Positions 35,404 through 47,762 are shown, counted from the first letter of the stretch. The stretch is 64,000 nt of DNA from Marinomonas sp. SBI8L (GCF_001624705.1 NZ_JSEO01000013.1:1-64000); one strand, 5' to 3'. Notes: generated by a model not told the origin, from the sequence alone. Numbers and translations are program-made.

Positions 35404-36580
35404 GCTGTGGTTTTTCATTATCTCTTTCTGTGTGCCTGCTTATGCAATGGATGTGCAGGTAAAGGATAAAAATATTCAAGACTTCTTGCCTTGGCTAGCG
35501 ACAGAAACAGGTAATAGTCTTATGTTAAGTCCTGCGATTAAAGCAAACTTGAGCTTGTCTTTAACTGGGGTTAGTTGGCCAGAACTCATAGAGTCGATTG
35601 CGACTCAGCATAAGTTAGATTTAGCTTGGTCAGAAAATACGGCGATCCTGATGCCGAAAGCACTCATATCTGATGAGCCAAAATCTGAGATTGAAGGTCA
35701 GGGTGAAGAAAGTACACCATGTGTCACTCGCTTTTGGCACCTTGAGCATGCACTCGCCGAAAAAGTTAGCCAGCACTTGAAACGTCTATATCCAGATTTA
35801 GTGACCTCCTTCGATAAAAGAACTAATTCCATAGTTAGTCGTAGCTGTAGAGAGCTTCATGCTTTGGAAGAGACCGTTACTTGGCTTGATTCACCGGTTA
35901 GGCAGATAGAAATTAGTGCGCGTATTGCGCAGGTTCAAAATGCGACTGAAAAACAGATAGGAGTTGAGTGGCAGGGGCAAATGTTAGGTGACACCTTGTC
36001 TACGGCTGAAGGGCTTGTTGATCTTGCAACGACGGGAGCGACTTCAGGCTTATCTTTTGCGGTTACGAAAAGTGATGACCTGTTGGCGTTAAACTTAAGT
36101 TTCTTAGAGTCTAATGGTCTGGCGAATATCGTCTCTGAACCTAAAATTGTGACGGCAGAAGGGCAAATGGCCCGTATTGAATCTGGTACAGAGGTGCCTT
36201 ATCAAACGAAAGATGACGATGGAACTAGAGTGGAGTTTAAGCAGGCAGGTTTAACCTTGGAAGTTATCCCTTTTGTGAAAAAGGGCGACAAGGTTCAGCT
36301 TAGTTTAAAAATACATCAGGATGCAGTGGGAGAGATGTATAATGGTGTGCCCAGTATTGAAACCAACCGAATTAATACTCAGGTAGTTGTCGGAAACGAA
36401 GAGACATTAATTCTAGGTGGCATATATAGGGATGAAGTATGGGAAAGTATGAGTAAAGTTCCATTTTTGGGAGACTTACCTTTGGTCGGAGCCTTGTTTA
36501 GACAGCAGACCCAAAGGCAAGAAAAAGTCGAATTACTTGTATTTATTACTCCAAAACTGCTACAAATGTCTTATTACTAG
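35393..36580 (+). CDS. pilQ: Short secretin, PilQ/HofQ-like
   Basis: About 395 residues with a signal peptide ending PAYA (residue 18). An N0/STN-like domain (about 20-75) and one N1-like domain (about 100-160) precede the secretin core. The core has ESNGLANIVSEPKIVTAEGQ, EVPYQTKDDDG, the NEETLILGGIYRDE loop and the C-terminal VPFLGDLPLVGALF with LLVFITPKLL. Typical PilQ proteins of type IV pili are about 700 residues and carry AMIN domains; this one has none and is the size of E. coli HofQ. I set the start at 35393, after AGGGG, 11 nt inside the previous gene. It forms an outer-membrane channel for DNA uptake or pili. Confidence 0.85.
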   Translation: MIFKLWFFIISFCVPAYAMDVQVKDKNIQDFLPWLATETGNSLMLSPAIKANLSLSLTGVSWPELIESIATQHKLDLAWSENTAILMPKALISDEPKSEIEGQGEESTPCVTRFWHLEHALAEKVSQHLKRLYPDLVTSFDKRTNSIVSRSCRELHALEETVTWLDSPVRQIEISARIAQVQNATEKQIGVEWQGQMLGDTLSTAEGLVDLATTGATSGLSFAVTKSDDLLALNLSFLESNGLANIVSEPKIVTAEGQMARIESGTEVPYQTKDDDGTRVEFKQAGLTLEVIPFVKKGDKVQLSLKIHQDAVGEMYNGVPSIETNRINTQVVVGNEETLILGGIYRDEVWESMSKVPFLGDLPLVGALFRQQTQRQEKVELLVFITPKLLQMSYY

Positions 36581-36622
36581 GCTATGGCCTATCTCTGTTT
36601 AATTCTGATGTATTTGAACATA

Positions 36623-37168
36623 ATGAATAATGCCCCCAATATCATTCTAGTTGGCCCAATGGGCGCTGGAAAAACGACTATAGGTCGTTTATTGTCACAA
36701 TCACTTGGTCGTGAGTTTTTCGATTCCGACCGAGTCATCGAAGAAAATGCAGGGGCTGATATCCCATGGATTTTCGATAAAGAAGGTGAAGATGGTTTCC
36801 GTCGACGTGAAACTCAAGCCTTACATGATCTGACCCAAGAATACGGCTCTACTATTGTTATGGCGACAGGTGGTGGTGCGGTAATGCGAGATGAAAATCG
36901 CGACATTCTTCGCAAAGGTGGCCTAGTGGTTTACCTATATGCTTCTGTTGCTCAGCAACTATCTCGTACTTCAAAGAGCAATCACAGGCCGCTATTGCAA
37001 AACGGTAATCCAAAACAAGTCTTAACAGATTTGTTTAAATTACGTGATCCCTTATACCGTGATGTCGCTGGTTTGATTGTTGAAACTGATTCCCGTAATC
37101 CAAAAGTGGTTGCTAATAAAGTTTTAGATGCAATAAAGCGTCACTTAAATAAAGAGAGTGCTTGTTAA
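36623..37168 (+). CDS. aroK: Shikimate kinase
   Basis: A 181-residue P-loop kinase that phosphorylates shikimate in aromatic amino-acid synthesis. Walker A is [17 protein letters not shown] binds magnesium and shikimate, FRRRE and [12 protein letters not shown] follow, and the adenine-side R-x-x-L is in NHRPLL. The frame is open to 36584, but the added residues are not conserved and no good ribosome-binding site is visible for any start. The ATG at 36623 fits family length. aroB starts at the final base of this gene's stop codon. Confidence 0.96.
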   Translation: MNNAPNIILVGPMGAGKTTIGRLLSQSLGREFFDSDRVIEENAGADIPWIFDKEGEDGFRRRETQALHDLTQEYGSTIVMATGGGAVMRDENRDILRKGGLVVYLYASVAQQLSRTSKSNHRPLLQNGNPKQVLTDLFKLRDPLYRDVAGLIVETDSRNPKVVANKVLDAIKRHLNKESAC

Positions 37169-38268
37169 TGCAAACCTTGAATGTCGATCTTGGTGATCGT
37201 AGTTACCCTATTTATATCGGCGCTGGTGTACGTCACAAAAAAGAATTGTTTGCAGATGCCATAAAAGGCAAGCAAGTGATGATAGTGACCAATGAAACAG
37301 TAGCACCATTGTATTTAGATGCTTTGGTTAACCTGTTAGCAGATGATTACCAAGTTGATACCTGTATTTTGCCTGATGGTGAAAGTTATAAAACCTTAAC
37401 TACTTATGAAATGATCATGACGCGTCTGCTAGAAGCACGTCATAATCGTACTACTACAATTGTTGCTTTAGGTGGTGGTGTAATTGGTGATATGGCAGGT
37501 TATGCCGCTGCTACCTATCAAAGGGGTGTTAACTTTATTCAGGTGCCTACCACTTTATTATCTCAGGTTGATTCGTCTGTTGGTGGAAAAACGGGTGTTA
37601 ATCATGCCCTAGGTAAAAATATGATAGGGGCTTTTCATCAGCCTCAAGCCGTGATCATAGACACGGATTCACTCTCCACACTACCCAAAAGAGAACTGTC
37701 AGCCGGCATGGCTGAGGTGATCAAATACGGTATGATTTGCGACCTAGAATTCTTTGATTGGCTTGAAGCTAATATGGAAGCATTAATGGCTTTATCTCAA
37801 GAACATATTAGCGATGCTATTTATCGTTCTTGTGCAGCTAAAGCTCATGTTGTTGCTCAAGATGAAAAAGAAAATGGTATTCGCGCTATTTTAAATCTAG
37901 GTCATACCTATGGTCATGCGATAGAAACAGAAATGGGTTATGGTGTTTGGCTGCACGGCGAAGCTGTTGCGGCAGGAACCATGATGGCATTGGATCTATC
38001 TTGGCGTATGGGCAATTTAACAGGCGAAGACTTGGTCCGTAGTCAGGCTATTTTAAAAGCAGCAGGTTTGCCTACTTTACCGCCAACGGATATGACGCTG
38101 GAGTCTTTTGTGCGTTGTATGTTGGTTGATAAAAAGGTGCTTGATGGTAGTTTGCGCCTTGTGCTTGTTAAAGCATTAGGTGATGCCATAGTAACATCAG
38201 ACTTTCCAATGACTATGTTTGAAAGTGGTGTAAATGATGCGTTAGAATTTAGCCAATCAATCGCATAA
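37168..38268 (+). CDS. aroB: 3-Dehydroquinate synthase
   Basis: A 366-residue NAD- and zinc-dependent enzyme that converts DAHP to 3-dehydroquinate. [20 protein letters not shown] is the dinucleotide-binding loop, [15 protein letters not shown] the substrate loop, and [21 protein letters not shown] and [10 protein letters not shown] supply zinc ligands. The ATG overlaps the aroK stop codon (TAATG), so the two are translationally coupled. A TTG two codons upstream is unlikely to be the start. The length is normal. Confidence 0.97.
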   Translation: MQTLNVDLGDRSYPIYIGAGVRHKKELFADAIKGKQVMIVTNETVAPLYLDALVNLLADDYQVDTCILPDGESYKTLTTYEMIMTRLLEARHNRTTTIVALGGGVIGDMAGYAAATYQRGVNFIQVPTTLLSQVDSSVGGKTGVNHALGKNMIGAFHQPQAVIIDTDSLSTLPKRELSAGMAEVIKYGMICDLEFFDWLEANMEALMALSQEHISDAIYRSCAAKAHVVAQDEKENGIRAILNLGHTYGHAIETEMGYGVWLHGEAVAAGTMMALDLSWRMGNLTGEDLVRSQAILKAAGLPTLPPTDMTLESFVRCMLVDKKVLDGSLRLVLVKALGDAIVTSDFPMTMFESGVNDALEFSQSIA

Positions 38269-38311
38269 AAGGTATTGGGATAGGTATTGCAGAGGATTAG
38301 CAAGGGGACGA

Positions 38312-39937
38312 ATGGCTGAATCAAGTTTTCAGTTTGATTTAGACGAAGCATTAGATCAGCAGCCTAAGGTTATGCTGAGGGATCCTTTCGCCTCAATATC
38401 TGCTCCCTACTTCGCCACTGAAGAGCGAAACCAACAACTTGCCTTACTAGAGCATCTAAGCCGTTACAGTTCTATGCTGTTTGTTGTTGAGGGTGTTAAA
38501 GGCAGTGGTAAAACTGCCTTTATGGAAGAGTTTGCTCGCCAACAATCAGACATTGCGATTATCAGCCGTGTTAAAGGCGGCATGTTAATGACAGCAGGGC
38601 AGCTGTTGGAGAATATATACAAGGGCTTCCCAGAAGGGGTTAATGGCTTAACCATAGACTCAAGTTTTGGTCCTTTATTAAAGTTCGCTAAAGACAGAGA
38701 GCAAGTTGGCCAAAGCGTCTTACTGCTAATAGATAATGCCCATGAGTTAAATACAGATGCCGTCACCATGCTATTGGACATGATTGCATTAGCTAACGAG
38801 AACCAAGCGGTTCCTCATGTGGTTCTATTTAGTGAGCAACCGATACAGAGAAATTTAGACTCTTATCAAAAGTCTCGCTTTGATCAACTTAGTCATTCCC
38901 AGACACTTTCTCCTTATAGTTTTGAGCAGACACAAGCTTATCTATTACATAGAGTGCGCAGTATAGGCGGTGAAATTAATCTGCCTTTTAATGAGCGCCA
39001 GCTAAAAACTATTTTCCAAGAGTCCGCAGGTTACCCTGGTGCGATCAATCAGGTTGCTCGACGCCTAATGGGCAAAGGTGCTGAAAAAAGTAAATTTAAC
39101 TTGAGTCTTGGCCTTGGTTTAGGTTTCCCGCTTGTGCATATGGCGCTTTTATCTGTTGTTATGCTGGCGATCTTAATTACAGTTATTTTTAATGATTCAG
39201 AATCTAAAAGCAGCACAAAAACCACGGGTAAGGTTATTCCTTTAACGAGTAACTCCCAGCTAAGTAGTAATCAGAATCGTACTTCCTCCACTATAGCGAA
39301 AATTGAACAGGTACAAAGAGGGCTAGAAAACAATAAGGCTATCTCGTTACCGCCGATTCCTATGGATGCCAGAGTGCCTCCTAAGTCAGAGCCTGAAAAG
39401 ACAACAGATACAAGTATTGCCTCTACGGCGAAAACGCTAGCAACCCAAGCGTTGGCAAATACTAATGTGACTACTCCTAAGAGTGCTGAGCCTAAGGTGA
39501 CCCAGCCTAGTGTGTTGACGACCCAAGGACGAAGCACCAGTGTTGTTGCTGCCCCGATTGTTAGCAATACTCAGCCAAGAGTTGCTAACAATCCGGTAAA
39601 ACAAGAGAGTGCTGTTGCCAGTGCACAAGCCGACAGGTTTGATAAAACGACTTGGTTACTAGGGCAAAACCCAAACCGCTATACTTTACAGCTATTAGGT
39701 ACACATACCCTATCGACCGTGAAGGATTTTATTCGGGATCAGGGTAGTTTAGATGGTCTTTCCTACTTTGAAACTGTGCATAATGGCCGAGAATGGTTTG
39801 TTGTTGTATACGGTTTATACCGTAATCGAAGCCAAGCTATTGCCGGAATTGAAGCTTTACCAAGAGATTTACGTGCTTTAACCCCATGGGCTAGAGGATT
39901 ACGTGGAATTCAGCAGGATATACGTAAAGCTCAGTAA
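38312..39937 (+). CDS. damX: DamX-like AAA-ATPase/SPOR membrane protein
   Basis: A 541-residue protein. The N-terminal ATPase domain has Walker A GVKGSGKT (residues 61-68) and Walker B VLLLIDNAHE (about 136-145). A membrane helix is at about 273-293. A long, low-complexity periplasmic linker rich in T, S and P is followed by a C-terminal SPOR domain from about residue 450 (YTLQLLGTHTLSTVKDFIRD). The order aroK-aroB-damX is conserved and DamX localises to the division septum. E. coli DamX lacks an intact ATPase site, so this longer ExeA-like form may be nucleotide-dependent. The assignment is by synteny and architecture. Confidence 0.88.
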   Translation: MAESSFQFDLDEALDQQPKVMLRDPFASISAPYFATEERNQQLALLEHLSRYSSMLFVVEGVKGSGKTAFMEEFARQQSDIAIISRVKGGMLMTAGQLLENIYKGFPEGVNGLTIDSSFGPLLKFAKDREQVGQSVLLLIDNAHELNTDAVTMLLDMIALANENQAVPHVVLFSEQPIQRNLDSYQKSRFDQLSHSQTLSPYSFEQTQAYLLHRVRSIGGEINLPFNERQLKTIFQESAGYPGAINQVARRLMGKGAEKSKFNLSLGLGLGFPLVHMALLSVVMLAILITVIFNDSESKSSTKTTGKVIPLTSNSQLSSNQNRTSSTIAKIEQVQRGLENNKAISLPPIPMDARVPPKSEPEKTTDTSIASTAKTLATQALANTNVTTPKSAEPKVTQPSVLTTQGRSTSVVAAPIVSNTQPRVANNPVKQESAVASAQADRFDKTTWLLGQNPNRYTLQLLGTHTLSTVKDFIRDQGSLDGLSYFETVHNGREWFVVVYGLYRNRSQAIAGIEALPRDLRALTPWARGLRGIQQDIRKAQ

Positions 39938-40406
39938 TCTTGTCTTAAAATCTCTAAATCTTGGCTCTAAACAGGCTTATCAACTGATAATCTCTTCGAA
40001 ACTGTATGATTTTTAATCAAAAACGTCCTTAATTTACCAAAAACAAGCAATAATCTGCTTTAAAAGGCAGAAAAAACCATTTTCCACTGAAATTTCTGTT
40101 CGAACAGAATAATTTTCTGCTGAGTAAAAAGCTCACCAGATAAAATGCTTTCTTTTGCTGCTTTCTGTCATTAAAACACCCCTAAATCCCTATAAAATAA
40201 CAGAAACTTTGATTTTGCTAATTTGAGCAAGCTAGATTTGCAGGGTACTATGGCCATCAAATTATAGTTGGCAATTTTTATCGACCGTCATTCTCATCCT
40301 AAAAATGAGTCAGTCAGCCAACACAAAGATATTGCGATACAGTCAGCGATATCTTCAAAGAATTCTAATCTAGTTTTTTACGTTTATATTTTGTGGGAGT
40401 TGGCGT
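39938..40406. other. Long leader/promoter region of gltB
   Basis: 469 bp without a coding frame. It contains two adjacent repeats: a small hairpin (TCTGC...GCAGA, about 40056-40074) and the palindrome at 40094-40109. TTTTCTGC-like words recur here. gltBD in enteric bacteria has a long regulated upstream region bound by Lrp and other factors, so this stretch is a plausible regulatory region. No named factor can be assigned. Confidence 0.5.
40094..40109. promoter_or_regulatory. Perfect 16-bp palindrome upstream of gltB
   Basis: TTCTGTTCGAACAGAA reads the same on both strands and lies about 300 bp before the gltB start. It is short, has no T-run and looks like an operator for a dimeric regulator. 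It does not match the gamma-proteobacterial LexA spacing. Confidence 0.45.
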
Positions 40407-43400
40407 ATGAATACAGGTCTTTACCGTCCTGGTGAGTTCAAAGACAACTGTGGCTTTGGTTTGATCGCTCATATGGAAGGCGATGCTAGTCACGATTTGT
40501 TGAAAACAGCCATTGAGTCATTAACTTGTATGACACACCGTGGTGGTATCGCGGCAGATGGAAAAACAGGTGATGGTTGCGGATTGTTAATCCAAAAACC
40601 TGATGGTTTTTTACGTGAAGAAGCATACAAGCTGTTTAATCACACCTTATCTGATTTGTATGGTGTGGGTATGGTGTTCTTGGATCAGGAAGAAGCCCTG
40701 GCAAATGAGCAGCGTGATGTTTTAAGTAAAAGCTTACAAGATCAAGGTTTGAAACTAGTGGGCTGGCGTGAAGTGCCAACTGATCCTGCTTGCCTTGGTG
40801 AGATTGCGATTGATTGTTTACCTCGAATTGAACAGGTTATTATTGATAGTAACCGTATGGACGCGCGTACCTTCGCAACTCGTTTGTTTGTTGCTCGTCG
40901 CCGCGCTGAAATTGCATTAACTCAATATGAAAACTTTTACATCTGTTCTTTATCTGACAAGGTTTTGTCTTATAAGGGTCTGATGATGCCGGTTGACCTA
41001 CCTTCTTTCTATAAGGATCTAGGTGATGCACGTATGCAGACAGCTATCTGTGTATTCCACCAAAGATTCTCCACTAACACCTTGCCAAAATGGCCATTGG
41101 CGCAACCTTTCCGTATGGTTGCCCATAATGGTGAGATCAATACGATTGATGGTAACCGTAACTGGGCCTTGGCACGTTCTAGCAAGTTACTTTCACCGCT
41201 TATCCCTGAAATGGAAGAGCTAAAACCTTTGGTAAACACTACGGGTTCTGACTCTTCTTCTATGGATAATATGTTAGAGCTATTGGTAACTGGCGGCATG
41301 GATATCTTCCGTGCAGCACGCATGATTATTCCACCTGCATGGCAGAACGTGGAAAACATGGACCCTGACCTACGTGCTTTCTATGAGTACAACTCAATGC
41401 ACATGGAACCTTGGGATGGCCCAGCTGGTTTGGTAATGTCTGATGGGCGTCATGCTGTATGTATGCTTGACCGTAATGGCTTGCGTCCAGCGCGTTGGGT
41501 TATGACCAAAAATGGCTATATGACAGTGGCTTCTGAGATAGGTACTTATAACTACAAGCCTGAAGATGTTGTCGCTAAAGGACGCGTTGGCCCTGGTCAA
41601 ATGCTAGTGGTTGATACTCAAACAGGTAAAGTACTGCATACTGCTGATATAGATAGCCGTTTGAAAGTCGCTCATCCTTACAAAAAATGGTTGAAGCAAG
41701 AGTCGATTCGTATCGAATCTCTATTGGTTGAATCTAAGCAAGAATTTGAACACTTCACATCAGAAGAAATGCTGGAATATCAAAAAATGTTCCAAGTAAG
41801 CTTTGAAGAACGTGAACAAATTTTCCGTCCGTTAGCAGAAAGTGGGCACGAAGCGACAGGCTCTATGGGTGATGATACGCCTATGGCAGTTATGTCTAGC
41901 CGTACTCGTCCTGTTACAGATTACTTCAGACAAAAGTTTGCTCAGGTAACTAACCCGCCAATCGATCCACTACGTGAATCTATTGTTATGTCGTTAGAAA
42001 CTTGTATTGGTCGTGAGCGTAACCTGTTTGAAGAAACACCAAAACACGCAAACCGTATCATCATGTCTTCGCCGGTATTGTCACCGCGCAAGTTCAGCCG
42101 TTTATTGGCGATGGATGATTACAGATTCCGTTTGGTACGTTTAAATACTAACTATAATCCAGATGAAGTTAGCCTAGAGCAAGCTATTAAAAACTTGCAA
42201 GCAGGTGCCGAAGAAGCGGTATTGAATGGTGCTGTGATTGTTGTACTAACAGACCGTGATATCGAAAAAGGTATGCTGCCAATTCCTGCGCCTATGGCGA
42301 CAGGTGCAGTACATCACCATCTAACTCAAGCTGGTTTACGCTGTGATACTAATATCATTTGTGATACTGGTTTTGCTCGTGACCCGCATCAATTTGCTGT
42401 CTTGTTAGGTTTTGGTGCCACTGCGGTTTATCCATACCTAAGTTTCCGTTTGATCAACGACATGATTGATAACGGTGAAGTGCTAGGCAACCCAATTAGC
42501 TGTCACTCAAACTATCGTAAAGGTATTAACAAAGGTTTGATGAAGATCCTATCTAAGATGGGGATCTCAACCGTTGCTTCTTACCGTGGTGCGCAATTAT
42601 TTGAAGCGGTTGGTTTAGCTCAAGAAGTGATTGATCTTTGCTTTAAAGGTGTTGCCAGCCGAATTCAAGGTGCGAAATTTGCCGACTTCCAAGCTGAGCA
42701 AGCACGTATTGCTGTGAATGCTTGGAAACAGCGTAAGCCGATCGAGCAAGGTGGTTACCTTAAGTATGTTCACGATGCCGAATACCATGCCTTTAACCCA
42801 GATGTAGTTCGTAACTTACAAGCTGCGGTGAAAAGTGGTGAGTTTAAAGACTTCGAGAAATATGCGGACCTAGTGAATAATCGTCCTGCATCTATGTTAC
42901 GTGACTTGTTTGCTATCTCTGAAGACGCTAAACCAATTGAATTAGATACAGTTGAATCTGCTGCTGCGATTTTACAGCGTTTTGACTCTGCCGGTATGTC
43001 TTTAGGTGCCTTGTCTCCAGAAGCTCACGAAGCATTGGCGCAAGCGATGAACGAACTAGGCTGTCGTTCTAACTCTGGTGAAGGTGGTGAAGATGCATCC
43101 CGTCACGGCACAGAACGTCGCTCTAAGATTAAACAGATTGCATCAGGTCGTTTTGGTGTGACTCCTGAATACTTGGTTAATGCTGAAGTGCTACAAATTA
43201 AAGTAGCGCAGGGTGCTAAACCGGGTGAAGGTGGTCAGCTACCTGGTGGTAAAGTAAATGGTTTGATTGCACGTCTGCGTTATGCGGTTCCTGGTGTGAC
43301 ACTTATTTCACCACCGCCGCACCATGACATTTACTCAATCGAAGATTTGGCTCAGCTGATCTTTGACTTGAAGCAGGTGAACCCAGAGGCCCTTGTTTCT

Positions 43401-44858
43401 GTGAAGCTAGTGTCTGAGCCTGGCGTGGGTACAATCGCCGCAGGTGTTGCAAAAGCCTATGCTGATCTAATTACTATCTCGGGTTACGACGGTGGTACCG
43501 CTGCGTCTCCGCTTACTTCTATTCGTCATGCGGGTTCTCCATGGGAACTTGGTCTAGCCGAAGCACAACAAGCGCTTCGTGCTAACGATCTTCGTGGCAA
43601 GATTCGTCTACAAACAGACGGCGGCCTGAAAACAGGTTTAGATGTTGTCAAAGCTGCCATCCTAGGAGCTGAAAGCTTTGGTTTTGGCACAACACCTATG
43701 GTTGCCATGGGTTGTAAGTTCCTACGTATCTGTCACCTAAATAACTGTGCGACAGGTGTTGCAACTCAAGATCAGCATCTACGTGATGACTACTTCTTGG
43801 GTACAGTCGACATGATCAAAAACTTCTTCCTGTTCATGGCAGAAGATACACGCCAGTGGTTGGCTAAGTTAGGTGTTGCGTCACTACAAGACTTGATTGG
43901 TCGTACTGACTTATTAACCATTTTAGAAGGTGAGAACGACAAGCAAGCTGGCTTGGATCTCACTCCGATTCTAAATAATGATGCGATTCCTGCGGATAAA
44001 CCACAATACTGTGAAATCCCATTAAACCCACCACACGATAAGGGTGAGCATGCTCTTAAAATGTGGGAAGCGGTTAAAGATGTGGTTGAAGAGAAAGAAG
44101 GCGGTGAGTTTGCCTTTAACGTGACTAACTGTGACCGTTCTATCGGTGGCCGTTTATCTGGTGAGATTGCTAAGCGTTATGGTAATCAGGGCATGAATGA
44201 TGCGCCACTTACCCTTAAATTGACTGGTACTGCAGGTCAAAGTTTTGGTGTTTGGAATGCGGGTGGTCTTAACATGTACCTAGAAGGTGATGCGAACGAC
44301 TACGTAGGTAAAGGTATGACAGGTGGTAAGCTTGTAGTACGCCCACCAAAAGCGTCTGAATTTAAATCTCAAGAGAGTGCCATCATAGGTAATACCTGCC
44401 TATACGGTGCAACAGGTGGTAAGTTGTTTGCAGCCGGAACCGCCGGTGAGCGTTTCGCTGTTCGTAACTCAGGTGCCCATGCGGTAGTTGAAGGTGCGGG
44501 TGATCACTGTTGTGAATATATGACAGGTGGCTCTGTCACAATCCTGGGTAATACTGGCCATAACTTTGGTGCTGGTATGACAGGTGGTTTTGCTTATGTT
44601 CTCGATATGGATCGTACTTTTGTAGATAAGTACAACCATGAATTGGTAGAAATTCATCGTATCGGTACTGAGTTAACGGAAGAATATCGTTCGCATTTAC
44701 GCTCTGTAATTGAAGAGTATGTTGCCGAAAGTGGCAGTGAGTGGGGCCATGAAATCTTAGATAATTTCTATGACTACATTGGTAAATTCTGGTTAGTTAA
44801 ACCTAAAGCAGCAAGTTTAGGTGCTTTATTAGACAACACACGTCAGCGTCCAGAGTAA
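40407..44858 (+). CDS. gltB: Glutamate synthase large (alpha) subunit
   Basis: A 1483-residue enzyme making two glutamates from glutamine and 2-oxoglutarate. The amidotransferase nucleophile is the cysteine of [12 protein letters not shown] (C15, after a short propeptide). The FMN synthase domain carries [30 protein letters not shown] and the 3Fe-4S cysteines in [13 protein letters not shown]. The C-terminal GXGXG beta-helix covers about residues 1240-1440, with repeats such as MTGGKLVVR. Length is standard. gltD follows on the same strand after 106 bp that contain a hairpin. Confidence 0.98.
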   Translation: MNTGLYRPGEFKDNCGFGLIAHMEGDASHDLLKTAIESLTCMTHRGGIAADGKTGDGCGLLIQKPDGFLREEAYKLFNHTLSDLYGVGMVFLDQEEALANEQRDVLSKSLQDQGLKLVGWREVPTDPACLGEIAIDCLPRIEQVIIDSNRMDARTFATRLFVARRRAEIALTQYENFYICSLSDKVLSYKGLMMPVDLPSFYKDLGDARMQTAICVFHQRFSTNTLPKWPLAQPFRMVAHNGEINTIDGNRNWALARSSKLLSPLIPEMEELKPLVNTTGSDSSSMDNMLELLVTGGMDIFRAARMIIPPAWQNVENMDPDLRAFYEYNSMHMEPWDGPAGLVMSDGRHAVCMLDRNGLRPARWVMTKNGYMTVASEIGTYNYKPEDVVAKGRVGPGQMLVVDTQTGKVLHTADIDSRLKVAHPYKKWLKQESIRIESLLVESKQEFEHFTSEEMLEYQKMFQVSFEEREQIFRPLAESGHEATGSMGDDTPMAVMSSRTRPVTDYFRQKFAQVTNPPIDPLRESIVMSLETCIGRERNLFEETPKHANRIIMSSPVLSPRKFSRLLAMDDYRFRLVRLNTNYNPDEVSLEQAIKNLQAGAEEAVLNGAVIVVLTDRDIEKGMLPIPAPMATGAVHHHLTQAGLRCDTNIICDTGFARDPHQFAVLLGFGATAVYPYLSFRLINDMIDNGEVLGNPISCHSNYRKGINKGLMKILSKMGISTVASYRGAQLFEAVGLAQEVIDLCFKGVASRIQGAKFADFQAEQARIAVNAWKQRKPIEQGGYLKYVHDAEYHAFNPDVVRNLQAAVKSGEFKDFEKYADLVNNRPASMLRDLFAISEDAKPIELDTVESAAAILQRFDSAGMSLGALSPEAHEALAQAMNELGCRSNSGEGGEDASRHGTERRSKIKQIASGRFGVTPEYLVNAEVLQIKVAQGAKPGEGGQLPGGKVNGLIARLRYAVPGVTLISPPPHHDIYSIEDLAQLIFDLKQVNPEALVSVKLVSEPGVGTIAAGVAKAYADLITISGYDGGTAASPLTSIRHAGSPWELGLAEAQQALRANDLRGKIRLQTDGGLKTGLDVVKAAILGAESFGFGTTPMVAMGCKFLRICHLNNCATGVATQDQHLRDDYFLGTVDMIKNFFLFMAEDTRQWLAKLGVASLQDLIGRTDLLTILEGENDKQAGLDLTPILNNDAIPADKPQYCEIPLNPPHDKGEHALKMWEAVKDVVEEKEGGEFAFNVTNCDRSIGGRLSGEIAKRYGNQGMNDAPLTLKLTGTAGQSFGVWNAGGLNMYLEGDANDYVGKGMTGGKLVVRPPKASEFKSQESAIIGNTCLYGATGGKLFAAGTAGERFAVRNSGAHAVVEGAGDHCCEYMTGGSVTILGNTGHNFGAGMTGGFAYVLDMDRTFVDKYNHELVEIHRIGTELTEEYRSHLRSVIEEYVAESGSEWGHEILDNFYDYIGKFWLVKPKAASLGALLDNTRQRPE

Positions 44859-44873
44859 TTGCTGACAGCGTCT

Positions 44874-44897
44874 AAGGGGTAAATTGTGTTACCCCTT
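44874..44897 (+). terminator. Hairpin between gltB and gltD
   Basis: A perfect 9-bp stem (44874-44882 with 44889-44897) and a 6-nt loop, followed by only a short T stretch. It may partly attenuate or protect the mRNA, giving different amounts of GltB and GltD. Confidence 0.45.
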
Positions 44898-44961
44898 GTT
44901 TAACTTAACTACATATTTTTAGTGTTACTTCTTTTCTTCATGTAAGAGAGAAGGACCATAG

Positions 44962-46395
<1,434 letters not shown>

Positions 46396-46458
46396 AGGTT
46401 TGTTTAGTTAAGCTAAACGCCCAAATAGCCTGACTTACAGGGCTAAATTATATTTACA

Positions 46459-46500
46459 AAAAAACCGTTTTCTTAGCAAAATAAGGGGCGGTTTTTTTGT
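46459..46500 (+). terminator. Terminator of gltD
   Basis: AAAAAACCG on the left pairs with CGGTTTTTT on the right around an imperfect inner stem with G-T pairs and one bulge. It ends in a long T-run, about 65-105 nt past the stop codon. Confidence 0.7.
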
Positions 46501-46562
46501 TTTTCAATAACGGCTGTTTTACTATGTGTGAGCAAGAAATGGCGAATTCAAGAGAGGATGTC

Positions 46563-46730
46563 ATGGCTGAAAAACCCACTAGACCGGAAGAATGGGAATG
46601 TTGTGAATCATCTTGCACTCCTTGTGTGTGGGATGCTTACTATGAAGAGATGCGTGAGTGGAAAGCAGCTCAAAAAGCCGCGGCCCAGAAAACCGTATCA
46701 GATAGCGACAAGTCAGAAAACAAGCTGTAG
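46563..46730 (+). CDS. Oxidoreductase-like domain small protein
   Basis: A 55-residue protein with the cysteine motif CCESSCTPCVWDAYYEEM, the signature of the oxidoreductase-like N-terminal domain family (four cysteines followed by W-D-x-Y). It is preceded by RPEEWE, as in the family. The function is not known; the cysteines may bind metal. The frame extends upstream to 46497, but AGAGAGG at 46551 fits the ATG at 46563. The C-terminus is alanine- and serine-rich. It lies between gltD and purU as a separate small gene. Confidence 0.8.
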   Translation: MAEKPTRPEEWECCESSCTPCVWDAYYEEMREWKAAQKAAAQKTVSDSDKSENKL

Positions 46731-46889
46731 AAACAGCTTTCTAAAAACGTCTTAAACGACCTGTTTTTATCTGATTGCCCTGCCTAGTTGTCCAAAATAG
46801 ACAAATCATCCTCGCTTATTTGCCAAACTTTTCTCGCCTCAATATATTGAGGCATCCAATGAACAGCATTAGTTAAAGGTTATTCAAAT

Positions 46890-47762
46890 ATGGCAATTCA
46901 AAATTCTGATTCTAACGAATTTGTATTGAAAGCATCTTGTACTGCTAAAAGCGGTATAGTAGCCGCAGTGACCTCTTATATCGCCTCACAAGGTTGTTAT
47001 ATTTCAGAGCTCAATCAGTATGTAGATGAAGACAGTGAACAGTTCTTTATGCGAGCTGTATGCCGTATTGAAACTGGCGAAAAAACCGTCGATGAAATTC
47101 GTGAAGGTTTTATCCCAGTAGCAGAACCTTTTGATATCAAATGGGAACTACATGCTAAGTCGACCCTAACACGTGTTCTTCTAATGGTGAGTAAATTTGA
47201 CCACTGTTTAGATGACTTGTTATACCGCCATCGTAAAGGCGAGCTGCCGATGGAAATCACAGCTATCGTATCTAACCATAAGGATCTGCGTCCTATGGCT
47301 GAGCGTGAAGGTATTCGCTTTGTTCACTTGCCTGTTAATAAAGAGAACAAGCGTGAGCAAGAGTTAGCCTTGATGGATATCGTTAATGAGACAAACACAG
47401 ATCTTGTGGTATTAGCTCGTTACATGCAGATTTTGTCAGACAGTCTATGTAAAGAATTAAGTGGTCGTGCGATCAATATCCACCATTCATTCTTACCTGG
47501 CTTTAAAGGCGCGAAACCTTATCACCAAGCCTTCCATCGTGGTGTGAAGTTGATTGGTGCTACCGCTCACTATGTAACCTCTGATCTAGATGAAGGTCCA
47601 ATCATTGAGCAATCAGTTCAACCTGTTGATCACACTTATAGTCCAGAAATGCTAGTTTCTGTTGGTCGTGATACTGAAACTGTGGCCTTGGCTCGCGCAT
47701 TAAAACTGCATATCGAACATAGAGTTTTCTTGGACGGTAACAAGACAGTCGTATTCAAATAA
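46890..47762 (+). CDS. purU: Formyltetrahydrofolate deformylase
   Basis: A 290-residue enzyme that hydrolyses 10-formyl-THF to formate and THF, supplying formate to PurT and balancing one-carbon pools. An N-terminal ACT domain covers residues 8-85 (LKASCTAKSGIVAAVTSYIA). The transformylase-like catalytic domain has AIVSNHKDLRPMAEREGI, the INIHHSFLPGFKGAKPYHQA loop and GATAHYVTSDLDEGPIIEQ with the catalytic N, H and D. Length and motifs are normal. It ends in a palindromic terminator shared with the convergent antiporter gene. Confidence 0.97.
   Translation: MAIQNSDSNEFVLKASCTAKSGIVAAVTSYIASQGCYISELNQYVDEDSEQFFMRAVCRIETGEKTVDEIREGFIPVAEPFDIKWELHAKSTLTRVLLMVSKFDHCLDDLLYRHRKGELPMEITAIVSNHKDLRPMAEREGIRFVHLPVNKENKREQELALMDIVNETNTDLVVLARYMQILSDSLCKELSGRAINIHHSFLPGFKGAKPYHQAFHRGVKLIGATAHYVTSDLDEGPIIEQSVQPVDHTYSPEMLVSVGRDTETVALARALKLHIEHRVFLDGNKTVVFK

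Noticed and set aside
40094-40109. Palindrome considered as a LexA box
   Set aside because: The arms CTGT and ACAG are separated by 4 bp instead of the 8 bp of gammaproteobacterial LexA sites, and gltB is not an SOS gene.
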